From: Pedobacter sp. WC2423
GTDB lineage: Bacteria; Bacteroidota; Bacteroidia; Sphingobacteriales; Sphingobacteriaceae
Assembly: GCF_040822065.1 (NCBI RefSeq)
Contig: NZ_CP162005.1
Span: 5,766,001 to 5,830,000, forward strand
DNA: 64,000 bases
Direction: 5' to 3'
Shown here: piece by piece, positions 8,597-15,051 of the stretch
Layout of the letters: each line of letters opens with the position of its first letter
Numbering within the stretch: the first letter of the stretch is position 1
Notes under the pieces: model-generated
What the model saw: only the letters and a program-made list of their open reading frames with translations
The model's database searches: none
What the model was told of the DNA's origin: nothing
Position numbers and translations under genes: made by a program

Positions 8597-9327
8597 TCAC
8601 AACGATATTGATTGATGATGAGCCGCTGGCGCGGGATATTGTAAAGCATTATCTGACAGGCTTCCCTGATATAGAGATTGTTGCGGAATGCAATGACGGT
8701 TTTGAAGGGCTCAAAGCAATTGCGGCTTTCCGTCCCGACTTTATCTTTCTGGATATACAGATGCCTAAAATCAATGGTTTTGAGATGCTGGAGCTGGTAG
8801 AGCATCCACCAGCAGTTATCTTTACGACTGCATTTGACGAATTTGCCATTAAAGCTTTTGAAGTTAATGCTGTCGATTATTTATTAAAACCGATTGAACA
8901 GGAGCGGTTTGAGCAGGCGATGCAAAGGCTTCCTGCAAAATTAAAGCAGCCGGAGCTTACCCGGAATTTATTCGAAACAGCCGCACAGAGCCCTTCGCAG
9001 CACAATAGGGTGGTGGTTAAAAATAATGGGGTGATCAAAATTATTGCAGTGACGGATATTCATTACCTCGAAGCTGATGACGACCATGTGAAATTAAGTA
9101 CTACAGAAGGGATTTTTTATAAAAATAAGACCATGAGTTTTTTTGAAAAAACACTGGATAGTGAACAATTTATACGGATTCACCGCTCTTATCTGATTAA
9201 TCTGGCGCAGGTCACTAAAATTGAATTGAAGGAAAAAGATAGTTATATCGTACTTTTGAAATCTGATATCTGGCTGCCTGTCAGCAAAACGGGCTATGTT
9301 AAGCTCAAGGCTGCCCTTGGTTTATAG
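8593..9327 (+). CDS. LytTR family response regulator
   Basis: A 244-residue regulator: receiver domain (1-120; D8-D9, phosphoacceptor D54 in FLDIQMP, K in LLKPI) and LytTR DNA-binding domain (about 140-244; HYLEADDDHV, FIRIHRSYLINL). LytTR proteins bind short direct repeats upstream of their targets. It overlaps the kinase gene by ATGA and is therefore its cognate regulator. Targets cannot be named from the window; autoregulation of the LiaF-like gene is possible. Confidence 0.95.
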   Translation: MITTILIDDEPLARDIVKHYLTGFPDIEIVAECNDGFEGLKAIAAFRPDFIFLDIQMPKINGFEMLELVEHPPAVIFTTAFDEFAIKAFEVNAVDYLLKPIEQERFEQAMQRLPAKLKQPELTRNLFETAAQSPSQHNRVVVKNNGVIKIIAVTDIHYLEADDDHVKLSTTEGIFYKNKTMSFFEKTLDSEQFIRIHRSYLINLAQVTKIELKEKDSYIVLLKSDIWLPVSKTGYVKLKAALGL

Positions 9328-9387
9328 AAATTTAAACACCTTTAACACAGCGATCACAAATAAAAATGAAAACATAGGCTGCATGTA

Positions 9388-9419
9388 TTTGCATTTAAGA
9401 AAAAATCACATTATATTTG
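9388..9419 (+). promoter_or_regulatory. Bacteroidota-type promoter of rpmH
   Basis: TTTG (9388-9391), 20-bp spacer, TATATTTG (9412-9419), a full match to the -33/-7 consensus of the primary sigma factor in this phylum; leader of about 35 nt before rpmH. Confidence 0.75.
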
Positions 9420-9461
9420 CACCTCTCAATTAAAAAATAATAGTTAAGATATCATACAGTT

Positions 9462-9620
9462 ATGAAAAGAACATTCCAACCTTCGCAAAGAAAGAGAAGA
9501 AACAAACACGGCTTCCGCGAAAGAATGGCTACAGCAAACGGTAGAAGAGTATTAGCTTCTCGTCGTGCAAAAGGAAGAAGAAAATTATCAGTTTCTGACG
9601 AACGTCGTCACAAAGCATAA
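9462..9620 (+). CDS. rpmH: 50S ribosomal protein L34
   Basis: A 52-residue, very basic protein: MKRTFQPSQRKRRNKHGF, then ERMATANGRRVLASRR and KGRRKLSVSDE, which is the L34 signature almost throughout. It sits next to the peptide exit region of the large subunit. It is followed by rnpA and yidD, the usual order in bacteria. A strong promoter lies just upstream. No dnaA gene or DnaA-box cluster is seen beside it, as is normal outside the gammaproteobacteria. Confidence 0.98.
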   Translation: MKRTFQPSQRKRRNKHGFRERMATANGRRVLASRRAKGRRKLSVSDERRHKA

Positions 9621-9682
9621 TTTTGATTGCAGCACCTCTGGTGCTGGCAGATCATTTAGTCTGCAAATCTGCGATCAAAAAC

Positions 9683-10135
9683 ATGAAAAATTTTACCAAA
9701 GAAGAACGGTTATGCAGCAGGAAATTATTAGACCTGCTATTTAAGAACGGTTCTTCTTTTTTAGTATATCCCTTTCGGGTTTCCTATCTGTTTATACCGG
9801 AGAAAAATGCTTTCCCTGTACAGGTAGTGGTTAATGTATCTAAAAAGCGATTCAAGCGTGCGCATGACAGAAACCTGATCAAGCGCAGAACACGTGAAGC
9901 TTACCGTATACTTAAATCATCGGCTCTTTATCCCTTATTAAATCATCCGGATCAATTGTTATTGCTCTCTCTCCAATTTGTTGGAAAGGAACACTATGAT
10001 TATGCCTTTTTTGAAAAGAAACTGGCTAATGCTTTAAAAAGACTGATCCTGACTGTTGACCCGCCTGCCAAAGCTGTAACTGCTGCTGCGGCTGAAAAAC
10101 CAGTACCTTTAACTCCAGAAGATGAAACTGATTAA
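9683..10135 (+). CDS. rnpA: Ribonuclease P protein component
   Basis: A 150-residue basic protein that assists the RNase P RNA in 5' maturation of tRNA. It begins MKNFTKEERLCSRKLLDLLF (typical KxxRL...F start) and carries the RNR-type motif as KKRFKRAHDRNLIKRRTREAYR (about 55-76). The ATG at 9683 is chosen over an earlier in-frame alternative start 60 nt upstream because it gives the conserved N-terminus. The last 20 residues (KAVTAAAAEKPV...) form a non-conserved tail. The gene end overlaps yidD by 14 nt, suggesting coupled translation. Confidence 0.95.
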   Translation: MKNFTKEERLCSRKLLDLLFKNGSSFLVYPFRVSYLFIPEKNAFPVQVVVNVSKKRFKRAHDRNLIKRRTREAYRILKSSALYPLLNHPDQLLLLSLQFVGKEHYDYAFFEKKLANALKRLILTVDPPAKAVTAAAAEKPVPLTPEDETD

Positions 10136-10352
10136 GCAAATCATCGGCTGGCTCTTTTTGGCACTGATCAGGTTTTATCAGCTGTTCTTATCTCCGTTAC
10201 TGGGCGCAAGCTGTCGTTTTACGCCTACCTGCTCTCAATACGGAGTGGAAGCCATTAAAAAGCACGGGCCTTTTAAAGGTGGCTGGTTAACACTTAAACG
10301 GATCGGACGTTGCCATCCCTGGGGAAAACACGGACATGATCCTGTTCCTTAA
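10122..10352 (+). CDS. yidD: Membrane protein insertion efficiency factor YidD
   Basis: A 76-residue protein with an amphipathic N-terminal helix (LIKQIIGWLFLALIRFYQ) and the YidD core: LSPLLGASCRFTPTCSQYGVEA, GGWLTLKRIGRCHPWG. The three conserved cysteines are present. YidD sits at the inner membrane and helps YidC/Sec insertion. It overlaps rnpA by 14 nt and belongs to the rpmH-rnpA-yidD operon. Confidence 0.97.
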   Translation: MKLIKQIIGWLFLALIRFYQLFLSPLLGASCRFTPTCSQYGVEAIKKHGPFKGGWLTLKRIGRCHPWGKHGHDPVP

Positions 10353-10361
10353 TCCATCAGA

Positions 10362-10391
10362 TCTGTCTAAATTTTAAATCTACTATATTTG
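10362..10391 (+). promoter_or_regulatory. Promoter of tsaB, likely leaderless or nearly so
   Basis: A perfect -7 box TATATTTG (10384-10391) with a weaker -33 TCTG (10362-10365) 18 bp upstream. The tsaB ATG begins only 5 nt after the -7 box, so transcription would start at or next to the start codon. Confidence 0.55.
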
Positions 10392-10396
10392 TCTTA

Positions 10397-11083
10397 ATGG
10401 TTACTATACTTCAACTAGAAACAGCTACACAGGTATGCTCTGCTGCATTATCTGTCAACGGAGAGACGATTGCAGTAAAAGAACTTGCTGCACAGAATAT
10501 TCATGCAGGAAGCCTGACTTTGTTTATTCAGGAAGTAATGGCAACAGCGGGATTGACTTATGCACAGCTGGATGCAGTTGCTGTGAGTAAAGGGCCAGGT
10601 TCTTACACCGGGCTAAGAATTGGTGTATCTACGGCGAAAGGACTTTGTTTTGCTTTGGATAAGCCGCTGATCGGAGTTGAAACGCTGAGAATGATGGCAC
10701 AGGGATTTTTGAAAACTGCAGAAAGCTATACAGGTTTAGTTTGCCCGATGATTGACGCCAGAAGAATGGAGGTCTTTACCGGATTATACGATACTCAGCT
10801 GAATGAAGTATTACCTGTTGAAGCTAAAATTATTGAGGAGACTTCCTACCAGGAGCAATTGAATACACACCAGATCACTTTTATAGGTGATGGGGCAATG
10901 AAATGCAGTGCTGCTATTATTTCTCCGAATGCGGCTTTCTCTGATCTTAATTTTAATTCTGCGGCCAATATGAGTTTATTGGCCTATAATGCTTTTAAAG
11001 CTGATCATTTTGAGGACGTAGCTTACTTTGAGCCTTACTATCTGAAAGATTTTGTAGTGACCCAGGCTAAAAAGAAAGTCTGA
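10397..11083 (+). CDS. tsaB: tRNA threonylcarbamoyladenosine biosynthesis protein TsaB
   Basis: A 228-residue cytoplasmic protein of the ASKHA fold. With TsaD and TsaE it transfers the threonylcarbamoyl group to A37 of ANN-decoding tRNAs. Visible are the LQLETATQVCSAAL start, the NIHAGSLTLFI segment, and the SKGPGSYTGLRIGVSTAKGLC motif (about 65-85), which is diagnostic. Length is normal. Its TGA is followed immediately by the stop codon of the convergent gene, with no spacer, and both share an A/T-rich hairpin. Confidence 0.96.
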   Translation: MVTILQLETATQVCSAALSVNGETIAVKELAAQNIHAGSLTLFIQEVMATAGLTYAQLDAVAVSKGPGSYTGLRIGVSTAKGLCFALDKPLIGVETLRMMAQGFLKTAESYTGLVCPMIDARRMEVFTGLYDTQLNEVLPVEAKIIEETSYQEQLNTHQITFIGDGAMKCSAAIISPNAAFSDLNFNSAANMSLLAYNAFKADHFEDVAYFEPYYLKDFVVTQAKKKV

Positions 11084-11098
11084 CTACTGTTTCTTTTT
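11069..11098. terminator. Shared convergent hairpin of tsaB and the downstream envelope gene
   Basis: Arms aaaaagaaa (11069-11077) and tttcttttt (11090-11098) frame both stop codons of the convergent genes. Stem is A/T only, so termination strength is uncertain. Confidence 0.4.
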
Positions 11099-12484
11099 AA
11101 ATACCCCGAATAATTTAGCAAAGAATCCTTTTCTGTCCAGGTCATCACCAACTCCCGGCATGTAACTGCTGTTTTGAGGGTGTTCCACTGTATTACCGAA
11201 TTTAATACCGACTCCCATATATACAGAAGCGCCTGCATAGCTGTTGTTTGTGAGGTCTGGCTGCTGTTTATAGGCTGCTGATTTTAAGACATTGTCACTG
11301 CCTAAAAAAAACTCAAAGTTCGGAGTTTGATATTTGGCTTGTGTACCTAACATCATAAAGCCGTTTAAGTTGTAAACAGGAGAAAGGCTGACTGAGAATT
11401 CATTGTAAGCAAAATTGTTGACTAAAGCGATGTCTCCACCCTTGTTCCAGATGTTTTTGGACACAATGAAGTTTGGGGTATAGAAGTCGAATCTTTTAGA
11501 GACCAGTAAATCAAGTTTAGCATTTGTGGCGGTGTAAAAACCTTTTCGCTGATCGTTGCTGATAAATAGATCTTCTAACCTTCTTTGTAAGGCATTTCCA
11601 TTTTCTCCTGCTTGTAACGTGATGTCCTGACCTTCAGGAACAGCAATAGAATGAGAATTTTTATTCCACCTGATAAAACCAAGGTCTTTCACACTTCCCA
11701 TTAAAAAGTAACCTGTTTTAGAAGTATAGGTGGTACCAAAACCCAATGAAAGTCCGGGATTTTTAAAATCAGGCATCAATGTATTTGTACTCAGTTCTTT
11801 TGCCCGGAGAAAGTTGGACTGATAAGTTCCGCCAACATTAACAGTGAGTTGCCCTGCCGCTGGATTAAACTGTATATCAGAACTGGTAATATCGATTTTA
11901 TTATAAGTTATGCCGCTTAACACACTTAACTTTACGCCAAAAGCGAGTTGTTTAGATACGTTTTCTCTATAGTTCATACTAAACTGATGATAAGACTGAC
12001 CATAGCCATTGCCATTGAAAGGCGAGCTCATGCTTTTATTGATTTTCTTGAAATCATCAAAAACAACCAGTGTCGCATTCGTATAATCCACAAAAGCATC
12101 CGATCTCATCTGCCAGGAAAAACCTAACTCCTGGTGATCTTTGTAAGATTTAAAAATCCGGAAAGTGAACAAATAAACATTAGAAGTCTGATAGCCCTGA
12201 TTTCTTCCATTGTCAATCGGAATACCTGCAGTGTTATATTTATCACCATTAATCAAGGTCCGGAGTGCGAAATTCGAAGCTCCTTTATTGGCCGCATTTA
12301 ATCCAAAATAAGGAAGCAGAAAGTTCGATGCATACTGCCGGGAGGAATCAAGTACAAAAGCTTTCTGAGCTGGATTTTCAAAAGCATCAAATAATGTTTT
12401 GGTATTAAACAGCCCGTATTGTTGTGCCTTAATTTGTGTAGACAGGATTAAAAAAAAACTCAGTATAAGGTATCTTTTTGCCAT
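11084..12484 (-). CDS. Exported outer-membrane protein, DUF5723-like
   Basis: A 466-residue exported protein. The ATG at 12482-12484 gives a clean signal peptide (MAKRYLILSFFLILSTQIKA, cut before QQ); an ATG 30 nt further up would add a charged tail before it. The mature part starts YGLFNTKTLFDAFENPAQKAF, a pattern of DUF5723-type proteins, followed by alternating aromatic/polar beta strands typical of an outer-membrane barrel (many F/Y at strand ends, e.g. LGFSWQMRSDAFVDY). The C-terminus is basic (GVFKKKQ) rather than ending in F. It follows an uncharacterised membrane-anchored gene by 51 nt on the same strand and is probably cotranscribed. Function unknown. Confidence 0.65.
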   Translation of the reverse strand: MAKRYLILSFFLILSTQIKAQQYGLFNTKTLFDAFENPAQKAFVLDSSRQYASNFLLPYFGLNAANKGASNFALRTLINGDKYNTAGIPIDNGRNQGYQTSNVYLFTFRIFKSYKDHQELGFSWQMRSDAFVDYTNATLVVFDDFKKINKSMSSPFNGNGYGQSYHQFSMNYRENVSKQLAFGVKLSVLSGITYNKIDITSSDIQFNPAAGQLTVNVGGTYQSNFLRAKELSTNTLMPDFKNPGLSLGFGTTYTSKTGYFLMGSVKDLGFIRWNKNSHSIAVPEGQDITLQAGENGNALQRRLEDLFISNDQRKGFYTATNAKLDLLVSKRFDFYTPNFIVSKNIWNKGGDIALVNNFAYNEFSVSLSPVYNLNGFMMLGTQAKYQTPNFEFFLGSDNVLKSAAYKQQPDLTNNSYAGASVYMGVGIKFGNTVEHPQNSSYMPGVGDDLDRKGFFAKLFGVFKKKQ

Positions 12485-12535
12485 AAGTTGAAAACGATCT
12501 TTAAATATGGTCATTTAAAATCTACATTCTGATTA

Positions 12536-14116
12536 TTAATTTGTTAAATTTTGAAGGGTATCAGTGACGACCTCCGGGATTGTATTCAATAAGAGATTGG
12601 TTTGAAAGGCACCTTTGTCACCATTGAGCTGATAAATCATTGAGCTGAACTTTTCCAGTCCTTCTTTTTTGATCATATGGTTATAATACGGCGTATAGAT
12701 GGTTCTTCTGAATAAGTCAGCAGAATTCTTACGATTTATATAATAAGTCACATTTGACGTTTTTGAAAGCTGACTGTATACATTGATATAATCGGGGGTA
12801 TTAATCAGTAATTTATTATTGTGGTAGTCATTTAAAAAGGATTGTAAAGCACCCGGTTGATTTGAAAAAACCATATAATTATCAATTATAGTATAATATG
12901 GCCTGCTGAACGGCCTGAAAGGTTCACCGAAATAACAATATAAAAGTCCTGATTTCTTAAATCTTTTGATAGCTGTATTGTAATCATCACTCATGTCCAA
13001 TAACAATTGTTTTACTTTATCACCATTGGTCAGATTGATCGCTGCTATATTTTCTGCTGATTTAAGCTGAAAAGAGATCAGCTGATTTTGAAAATAAACA
13101 GGAAATATTTTTTCTGCGTCCAAATGATATTCATTGTTAAAGCTGTTGATTGTATTTTTGATTTTCCGGGCTTCTTTGTTTACTAAAAACCAATTGCTTA
13201 GTCCTTTTCTCCAGCTTTTATAATCAGTTAGTGCATACAATTTAAAATTAGCCGTGTTTTCTGGTAACAGGTTATCAATGTCGTTTTTTTGCGGAGCCAG
13301 CACTGCAAAAAGATTCAAATAGTTTTTCTGATCATTGAGTGCTGAACTTCCGTTAAAAAATAACCGCTCTTTACTAAAGTTGTAATTCAGTGCAGCAAAT
13401 GAGTTCTGATGGTGAAGTAAAGACAGGCTGCCATTCAGATTTCCTGGAAGCATTGATTTTAATAAAGCTGGTATTTTATTGAAATCGATATATAAGTTTC
13501 CTAAACTGTTTCTTTTGAACTTATTACTGGCTTTTATATAGGCCACAAACTGATTGTTTTCTTCATTTGAACCCACTTTTGCTGCTGCTTTTACAGGGGC
13601 AGGGCTGTTAGAAAGGAGAATCAGGTTCTTTTCGATGTTCAGATAAAACACAGCACTATCATTTAAGACGAGTTTCATCAGGCCACTATCAGCAGTCAGC
13701 TTAATCCCTTTGGATTGCATGGCACTGTACAGTTTTGGTTTATCCAGCTCATCATTTAGCTGCGTGCTGATCAGGTAGTCGATCTCTTTATTTTTTCCGG
13801 CAGAGAAACTAATGAAAATATTTTTATTTCCTACCAGGTTATTGACCGCAGGATTAGCTATTAGCGTGCGCTTCAGTAAACTGAGCTGATTGAATTTATC
13901 CTGCCCAAGCAATTTTTCAAAGAAATCCTGTCCTTTCAGAATATCGAATATGCTTTTGTCATTCTGAATACAGAAGACAAGGCCGGAATTTGCTGTTGCC
14001 GCATACAGACTAGTTTCCTTATAGGAAGTCTCCTTGTTCAGTTTAGAAAAATATAAGTAGGCCATACCCACAATGGCTGCGAATAAAGTAAAGAGGGTGA
14101 GGTATATCTTTTTCAT
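12536..14116 (-). CDS. Membrane-anchored extracytoplasmic protein of unknown function
   Basis: A 526-residue protein with one N-terminal membrane helix (about 4-24, no clear cleavage site), so it is probably anchored in the inner membrane with a large periplasmic domain. The rest is alpha/beta with repeated hydrophobic strands and motifs such as ANPAVNNLVGNKNIFISF and FYLNIEKNLILLSNSP, loosely like DUF3352 proteins. I do not recognise the family. The gene lies upstream of the DUF5723-like outer-membrane gene on the same strand, so the two may act together across the envelope (inference). Its promoter would lie in the 14.1-14.7 kb stretch. Confidence 0.6.
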   Translation of the reverse strand: MKKIYLTLFTLFAAIVGMAYLYFSKLNKETSYKETSLYAATANSGLVFCIQNDKSIFDILKGQDFFEKLLGQDKFNQLSLLKRTLIANPAVNNLVGNKNIFISFSAGKNKEIDYLISTQLNDELDKPKLYSAMQSKGIKLTADSGLMKLVLNDSAVFYLNIEKNLILLSNSPAPVKAAAKVGSNEENNQFVAYIKASNKFKRNSLGNLYIDFNKIPALLKSMLPGNLNGSLSLLHHQNSFAALNYNFSKERLFFNGSSALNDQKNYLNLFAVLAPQKNDIDNLLPENTANFKLYALTDYKSWRKGLSNWFLVNKEARKIKNTINSFNNEYHLDAEKIFPVYFQNQLISFQLKSAENIAAINLTNGDKVKQLLLDMSDDYNTAIKRFKKSGLLYCYFGEPFRPFSRPYYTIIDNYMVFSNQPGALQSFLNDYHNNKLLINTPDYINVYSQLSKTSNVTYYINRKNSADLFRRTIYTPYYNHMIKKEGLEKFSSMIYQLNGDKGAFQTNLLLNTIPEVVTDTLQNLTN

Positions 14117-14172
14117 TTGCGTTTAACAAATTTAAGCTAATTGTTGCGCATTAGGTGATATTTTATTCTTAA

Positions 14173-14286
14173 AACAGGCTTTCTTCCGATGTTTTACAGG
14201 ATTGGAGAGCAGAACTTGCTGATTCTGATGGATGGTTGTCAGAACCGGAGACGGATCTGGTTGAATACTGGTTATCTTTTAGTTAA
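14173..14286 (+). pseudogene. Possible 3' remnant of a coding sequence
   Basis: A 37-codon open stretch without start codon reads DVLQDWRAELADSDGWLSEP, then ETDLVEYWLSFS and a TAA. Its acidic, Trp-rich composition looks like real protein rather than random translation, but no start or ribosome site is seen. Its stop codon overlaps the first bases of the palindromic repeat. An overlapping 33-codon ORF from an ATG in another frame also ends in the repeat. May be chance. Confidence 0.25.
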
Positions 14287-14408
14287 ATAGTGTGTTGCAA
14301 GGACATTCAAGGGACATTAGAATGAGGTTGGAATGACTGTGGTCATTGCAAGGTCATTCCAACCTCATCCCAACCTCATTCCAAGGTCATTTCAAGGCAC
14401 TATTTAAC
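14282..14408. repeat. 127-bp palindrome made of 11-bp tandem units
   Basis: Two 56-nt arms (14282-14337 and 14353-14408) face each other around a 15-nt centre; 43 of 56 positions pair. The ends are a perfect 11-bp inverted repeat (gttaaatagtg / cactatttaac) and the inner 16 bp also pair perfectly (14322-14337 with 14353-14368). The right half consists of five tandem 11-mers of the form tcattycaasS: tcattgcaagg, tcattccaacc, tcatcccaacc, tcattccaagg, tcatttcaagg (14343-14397); the left half shows the same period in reverse. The rest of the gap (14409-14664) holds nothing I can identify beyond the upstream region of the DUF423 gene. It may be a MITE- or REP-like element or a structured RNA. Confidence 0.85.
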
Positions 14409-14664
14409 CCCTTTTAAATACCTGTTTTATACGACGAGGCCACGTTAATATGTCAATTGAAATGTCATTTTTTCTAAACTGCAAAAAGCCCCTGTTTTTT
14501 AAGGTAAATTGCTGTTAATCTTTGGGGATGGAAGTAGATGAGCGCCAGTAACAACCCCTTTATTTAAGCAGCTGTATTGGCTTAAATAAATAATTTACAA
14601 ATAGCATTAACAAAAATGCATTTAGGTTGCGTAATTTTACCGGGCTGGAATTAAGACGAATTGA

Positions 14665-15051
14665 ATGAATAGAAAAATAATTTTGACTGCATCTTTCTTT
14701 GGAGCAGTAGCGGTAATACTAGGTGCATTTGGTGCGCATAGTCTGAAAAATGTAGTTGCTGCTGATCAGCTGGCCATCTGGAGTAAAGGCGTTGAATATC
14801 AGTTCTATCATACTTTTGCCTTACTTTTTCTATCTACCTTCGCCAGGTTCAGAAATAAGCTGGTTGATTTTGCCTATTACAGTTTTACCGTAGGGATTAT
14901 CTTTTTTTCCGGATCACTTTATCTGCTGGCTACCCGTGAGGTACTACAGTTAAGCTGGGTAAATATTGTGGGGCCTATTACTCCTTTAGGAGGATTATTA
15001 TTAATTACAGGCTGGATTTTTCTATTCTTTGCCGCCTTAAAAAACAGATAA
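14665..15051 (+). CDS. DUF423 family small membrane protein
   Basis: A 128-residue inner-membrane protein with four helices (about 5-25, 45-62, 70-88, 98-124). The motifs LGAFGAHSLK (20-29), VEYQFYHTFALL and GSLYLLA...G.ITPLGGLLLITGW are those of the DUF423/YgdD family, of unknown function. It ends directly before the priA start codon (no spacer) and is probably cotranscribed with it. Confidence 0.92.
   Translation: MNRKIILTASFFGAVAVILGAFGAHSLKNVVAADQLAIWSKGVEYQFYHTFALLFLSTFARFRNKLVDFAYYSFTVGIIFFSGSLYLLATREVLQLSWVNIVGPITPLGGLLLITGWIFLFFAALKNR

Noticed and set aside
9388..9683. Possible replication origin beside rpmH-rnpA
   Set aside because: No dnaA, dnaN or gidA gene and no cluster of TTATCCACA-like boxes is seen; in this phylum rpmH is not a reliable origin marker.
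14322..14368. Terminator for the leftward 526-residue gene or a neighbour
   Set aside because: The stem lies upstream of that gene's start and before the rightward DUF423 gene, and no T-run follows.
14282..14408. CRISPR-like array
   Set aside because: The 11-bp units are directly adjacent without spacers and no cas genes are present.
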